25,718 nt of DNA from an uncultured Eubacteriales bacterium (GTDB taxonomy: Bacteria > Bacillota > Clostridia > Oscillospirales > Oscillospiraceae), in NCBI GenBank assembly GCA_900549645.1, contig URPD01000024.1:1-25718 (forward strand). Direction: 5' to 3'. The notes under the pieces were generated by a model, which made no database searches, was not told the origin of the DNA, and was given only the letters and a program-made list of their open reading frames with translations. Below, piece by piece: positions 23,998-25,718 of the stretch. A program made the translations under genes and the position numbers. Each line of letters starts with the position of its first letter. Within the stretch, counting starts at the first letter, position 1.

Positions 23998-24374
23998 GTC
24001 AACTCCTCCTCGGAAATCAATGTGTACATCTCGCTCAGTTCCTGCCGCGTCAGGCCGCTCTGCACGGCGAGTGCAGAAATTTCGCGCATGTGCTCTTCGA
24101 TGCGGCGCAGGTTTTCCTCCCGCAGTAGCTCCGTGTTTTTCGGCGCGACAAAGCTGCCCTTGCCGGGAAGCGTATATATGAAGCCCTCGGCCTCCAGCTC
24201 GTCATAGGCGCGCTTTGTCGTGATGACGCTGATGCGCAGATCCTTGGCGAGACTGCGTATCGAGGGCAGCGCCTCATCCTGCCGCAGCGCGTCGCCGATT
24301 ATCTGCGCCTTTATCTGAGAATATATCTGGTCGTATATCGGCACGCCGCTTTTGTTGTCGATGATTATGGTCAT
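23994..24374 (-). CDS. GntR-family transcriptional regulator (YtrA type)
   Basis: 126 residues. The winged helix-turn-helix fills residues 8-75: GVPIYDQIYSQIKAQIIGD, LPSIRSLAKDLRISVITTKR, AYDELEAEGFIYTLPGKGSF. The short C-terminal tail of about 50 residues is a helical dimerisation segment without an effector domain, the mark of the YtrA subfamily, which controls linked ABC exporters. The ATG at 24374 has GAGGTGG five bases upstream; a GTG at 24383 overlaps that site. It is the first gene of its operon, downstream of a palindrome at 24387-24423 that is almost certainly its own binding site. Confidence 0.94.
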   Translation of the reverse strand: MTIIIDNKSGVPIYDQIYSQIKAQIIGDALRQDEALPSIRSLAKDLRISVITTKRAYDELEAEGFIYTLPGKGSFVAPKNTELLREENLRRIEEHMREISALAVQSGLTRQELSEMYTLISEEELT

Positions 24375-24386
24375 ACGCGCCACCTC

Positions 24387-24434
24387 GTTATAACTGTATA
24401 TATGCAGTATACACAGTTATAACGCCATTGTCAA
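24387..24434 (-). promoter_or_regulatory. promoter and operator of the gntR-ABC operon
   Basis: Leftward strand: perfect TTGACA (24429-24434), exactly 17 bases, TATACT (24406-24411). A 37-base imperfect palindrome (24387-24423) covers the -10 box and most of the spacer. Its outer arms GTTATAACTGT and ACAGTTATAAC match perfectly over 11 bases, and the inner part is TATA-rich. Binding of the GntR protein would block RNA polymerase, so autorepression is expected. Confidence 0.85.
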
Positions 24435-24474
24435 CCGCAAAATTCCGAAATATGCTGTTGGGGCAAAAAAATGC

Positions 24475-24503
24475 TTGACTTTGCGTGGGCTGTGAATTAT
24501 AAT
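24475..24503 (+). promoter_or_regulatory. promoter of tRNA-Ser
   Basis: TTGACT (24475-24480), exactly 17 bases, perfect TATAAT (24498-24503). It lies 43 bases before the tRNA. Confidence 0.82.
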
Positions 24504-24546
24504 AACCAAGCTGATAATTGAATAGCATGTTCACTTGAGCAAACAC

Positions 24547-24638
24547 GGAGAAGTCGCGTAGTTGGTCGAGCGCGCACGATTGGAAATCGTGTATACCCCA
24601 TAAGGGTATCAAGGGTTCGAATCCCTTCTTCTCCGCCA
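24547..24638 (+). tRNA. tRNA-Ser (anticodon GGA)
   Basis: Acceptor GGAGAAG (24547-24553) pairs with CTTCTCC (24628-24634), then discriminator G and encoded CCA. The anticodon arm has a five-base stem CACGA/TCGTG around TTGGAAA, giving GGA, which reads UCC/UCU serine codons. The long variable arm TATACCC...GGGTATC is the class II hallmark of tRNA-Ser. The T arm AAGGG-TTCGAAT-CCCTT is perfect. Confidence 0.97.
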
Positions 24639-24644
24639 AATAAG

Positions 24645-24685
24645 TTGCCTGATTTGTCTACCAGATAAATCAGGCAATTTTCTTG
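24645..24685 (+). terminator. terminator of tRNA-Ser
   Basis: Perfect 11-base arms TTGCCTGATTT (24645-24655) and AAATCAGGCAA (24667-24677), followed by TTTTCTTGCTTTT. Confidence 0.87.
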
Positions 24686-24928
24686 CTTTTAGGGCAAAAA
24701 CAGCCCAAAATACTGTAAAACCAGAGAAAACCGGCTTCGGAATGGTCAATGAGACCGCTCCGGGGCCGGTTTTCTGCGTTTTCAGGCCAAAAATCCCGCG
24801 CACCTTTTACTTCAAATTAACTGAGCAAAGTAGTCGGAAAAAGTTAGCGGTGGGTGGATTTGAACCAAAGAACGACATGATGCAATGACGAACCAAGCAA
24901 CCTTTCGCAAAATTGCCATGGTTAATTA
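24686..24928. other. gene-free spacer with one further hairpin
   Basis: Between the tRNA terminator and the next promoter I see no credible gene. It holds an 11-base inverted repeat, AGAAAACCGGC (24725-24735) with GCCGGTTTTCT (24765-24775). Short ORFs on the reverse strand come from the tRNA and this repeat. Sequence becomes more AT-rich to the right. Confidence 0.6.
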
Positions 24929-24956
24929 TTGAAAACCAAAAAAAGCATGTTATAAT
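24929..24956 (+). promoter_or_regulatory. candidate promoter of the coiled-coil ORF
   Basis: TTGAAA (24929-24934), 16 bases, perfect TATAAT (24951-24956), 36 bases before the ATG at 24993. Confidence 0.5.
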
Positions 24957-24992
24957 TTATAATGTATAACTATAAATAGATGGAGGCCAGCC

Positions 24993-25247
24993 ATGCTTAA
25001 TCAGCTTATCTCTTCAAAAGAGCTATTGCTGCAACAAGCTGTGCAGGAAGAGGAGAAACGTCGTCAAGAAGAAGCTGCGCGGATAGCAGCCGAACGAAAG
25101 CGCCGTGAGGAGGATATGCTTGCTGCGCTTCTCCGTGAACAAGAGCAACAGCGGCGAGAGGCAGAGCAAAGGGCTGCTTTAGAACAAAAGAACGTGAGCG
25201 TCAGGCCGAAGAAAAGAAGCGTATGCATTTGTGTTCCTGGCATCTGA
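24993..25247 (+). CDS. short charged coiled-coil protein, probably frameshifted
   Basis: 84 residues with GGAGG before the ATG. Residues 15-70 are nearly all Glu, Arg, Gln, Lys and Ala in heptad-like order (EEEKRRQEEAARIAAERKR), predicting one long coiled coil. At about 25188-25190 the style breaks: the frame two bases on continues as ERERQAEEKKR, so one base seems gained or lost, and the current end VCICVPGI looks like frameshift junk. Similar helices appear in mobile-element accessory proteins but I cannot assign a family. It runs into a short-chain dehydrogenase remnant in a third frame. Confidence 0.5.
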   Translation: MLNQLISSKELLLQQAVQEEEKRRQEEAARIAAERKRREEDMLAALLREQEQQRREAEQRAALEQKNVSVRPKKRSVCICVPGI

Positions 25248-25305
25248 CGAAGCATCCTATATTACGGGCGTTGTACTCAGTGTAGACGGAATGGCAAGAA
25301 CATAA
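25198..25305 (+). pseudogene. C-terminal remnant of a short-chain dehydrogenase (SDR)
   Basis: Frame starting at 25198 reads ASGRRKEAYAFVFLASDEAS followed by YITGVVLSVDGMART and TAA at 25303-25305. FLASDEASYITG and the VDGM end are diagnostic of the C terminus of SDR enzymes such as 3-oxoacyl-ACP reductases. There is no start codon, no Rossmann N terminus and a stop codon (TGA at 25195) just upstream, so only the last 35 codons or so survive. They overlap the coiled-coil ORF in another frame, which suggests a deletion joined two genes. Confidence 0.75.
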
Positions 25306-25315
25306 AAAAGGAAAC

Positions 25316-25339
25316 AGGGCAGCTGGAAATGGCTGCCCT
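25316..25339 (+). terminator. hairpin after the SDR remnant
   Basis: Arms AGGGCAGC (25316-25323) and GCTGCCCT (25332-25339), eight-base loop, followed by ATCTT. Probably the old terminator of the SDR gene; only a weak T tract follows. Confidence 0.5.
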
Positions 25340-25364
25340 ATCTTCAAAATACGGAGGTATACAC

Positions 25365-25718
25365 ATGAAAAGAATCATTCCCATTTTAATGACTTTACTG
25401 CTTCTCTCTGGTTGTGCAACGCAATCCGCTGAAAAAACCTATCGACAGATTACTATGGAGGAAGCTATTACGATGATGGAGGAGGAAACCGGATACATCA
25501 TCCTCGATGTTCGTACTGCTCAGGAATATAGCGAAAAGCATATTCCCGGTGCTATCAATATTGCCAACGAATCCATTGGCACAGAGGATATCTCTGAACT
25601 GCCGGATAAAGATCAGCTGATTCTGGTATACTGCCGCAGCGGTAATCGGAGTAAGCAGGCATCTGAAAAACTGGTGAAACTGGGCTACACCAATATCATT
25701 GAGATCGGCGGAATTAAT
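25365..25718 (+). CDS. rhodanese-like lipoprotein (partial at window end)
   Basis: 118 codons to the window edge with no stop, so the 3' end is missing. The N terminus MKRIIPILMTLLLLSGCATQ is a lipoprotein signal with lipobox LSGC, lipid-anchored Cys17. The rhodanese domain starts near 28: IILDVRTAQEYSEKHIPGAI (45-64), then the active-site loop YCRSGNRSKQA with catalytic Cys90, and LGYTNIIEIGG, where the final strand is entered. Such proteins transfer sulfur to thiophilic acceptors; an outside location suggests thiol or sulfide chemistry at the membrane. GGAGG lies eight bases before the ATG. Base composition matches the AT-richer stretch around it, not the core genome to the left. Confidence 0.93.
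   Translation, partial: MKRIIPILMTLLLLSGCATQSAEKTYRQITMEEAITMMEEETGYIILDVRTAQEYSEKHIPGAINIANESIGTEDISELPDKDQLILVYCRSGNRSKQASEKLVKLGYTNIIEIGGIN

Noticed and set aside
24388..24803. Leftward open frames reading KGFEPLIPLWGI and RRRRDSNP
   Set aside because: These are well-known antisense translations of tRNA-Ser and its flank, often mis-annotated as proteins.
24846..24878. GGTTCAAATCC on the reverse strand, resembling a tRNA T arm
   Set aside because: Only two or three of the five T-stem pairs form and no acceptor stem or anticodon arm accompanies it; it also does not match the 3' end of the adjacent tRNA-Ser, so it is not an attachment-site duplicate.

Overview
The window looks like a chromosome segment from a moderately GC-rich Clostridia-type Firmicute, probably an Oscillospiraceae/Ruminococcaceae-like gut anaerobe. 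The evidence is the CIRCE-controlled hrcA-grpE-dnaK-dnaJ operon, the dgt-dnaG-rpoD cluster, an iscR-nifS-iscU (not full isc) cluster, strong AGGAGG-type ribosome sites, and noncoding repeats of the kind common in that family. The taxon is inferred from gene content only; no rRNA is present.

Layout. 1-1400: a noncoding, repeat-bearing edge, then a leftward histidine-kinase-like ATPase gene whose expected phosphoacceptor position is Ser. 1538-2717: a monocistronic GAPDH gene with promoter and terminator. 2782-4687: a visibly AT-richer, self-contained unit encoding a six-repeat zinc-finger protein with a nuclease-like centre, probably acquired. 4776-9766: the heat-shock operon under a sigma-A promoter overlapped by CIRCE. 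9768-10959: an XRE regulator divergent from a single-pass membrane protein that appears truncated by an in-frame stop. 10979-16211: the leftward dgt-dnaG-rpoD cluster with a MalY/PatB-type aminotransferase gene behind it. 16212-17171: about 960 bases with no credible gene, packed with inverted-repeat elements. 17172-19343: leftward iscR-nifS-iscU with recognisable Rrf2-type operator sequences. 19472-21887: a rightward amino-acid ABC importer (lipoprotein, permease, ATPase). 21894-24434: a leftward GntR/YtrA regulator, ABC exporter pair and nucleotidyltransferase, under a consensus promoter embedded in a 37-base palindrome. 24475-24677: tRNA-Ser(GGA) with promoter and terminator. 24900-25718: a more AT-rich stretch with a broken coiled-coil ORF, a short-chain dehydrogenase remnant and the start of a rhodanese lipoprotein cut by the window edge.

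How the genes work together. HrcA represses its own operon through CIRCE, and GrpE/DnaJ drive DnaK. DnaG and RpoD are the primase and primary sigma factor, and Dgt-like hydrolase acts on dNTP pools. NifS supplies sulfur to the IscU scaffold, and the three-cysteine IscR-like regulator probably senses cluster status and acts on the TAATTCCTA boxes. The divergent importer might feed sulfur amino acids to NifS, but its substrate cannot be read from sequence. The most interesting items are the zinc-finger/nuclease protein, the recoded or decayed membrane protein, the Ser-for-His kinase, the two regulator/operator pairs and the repeat island.
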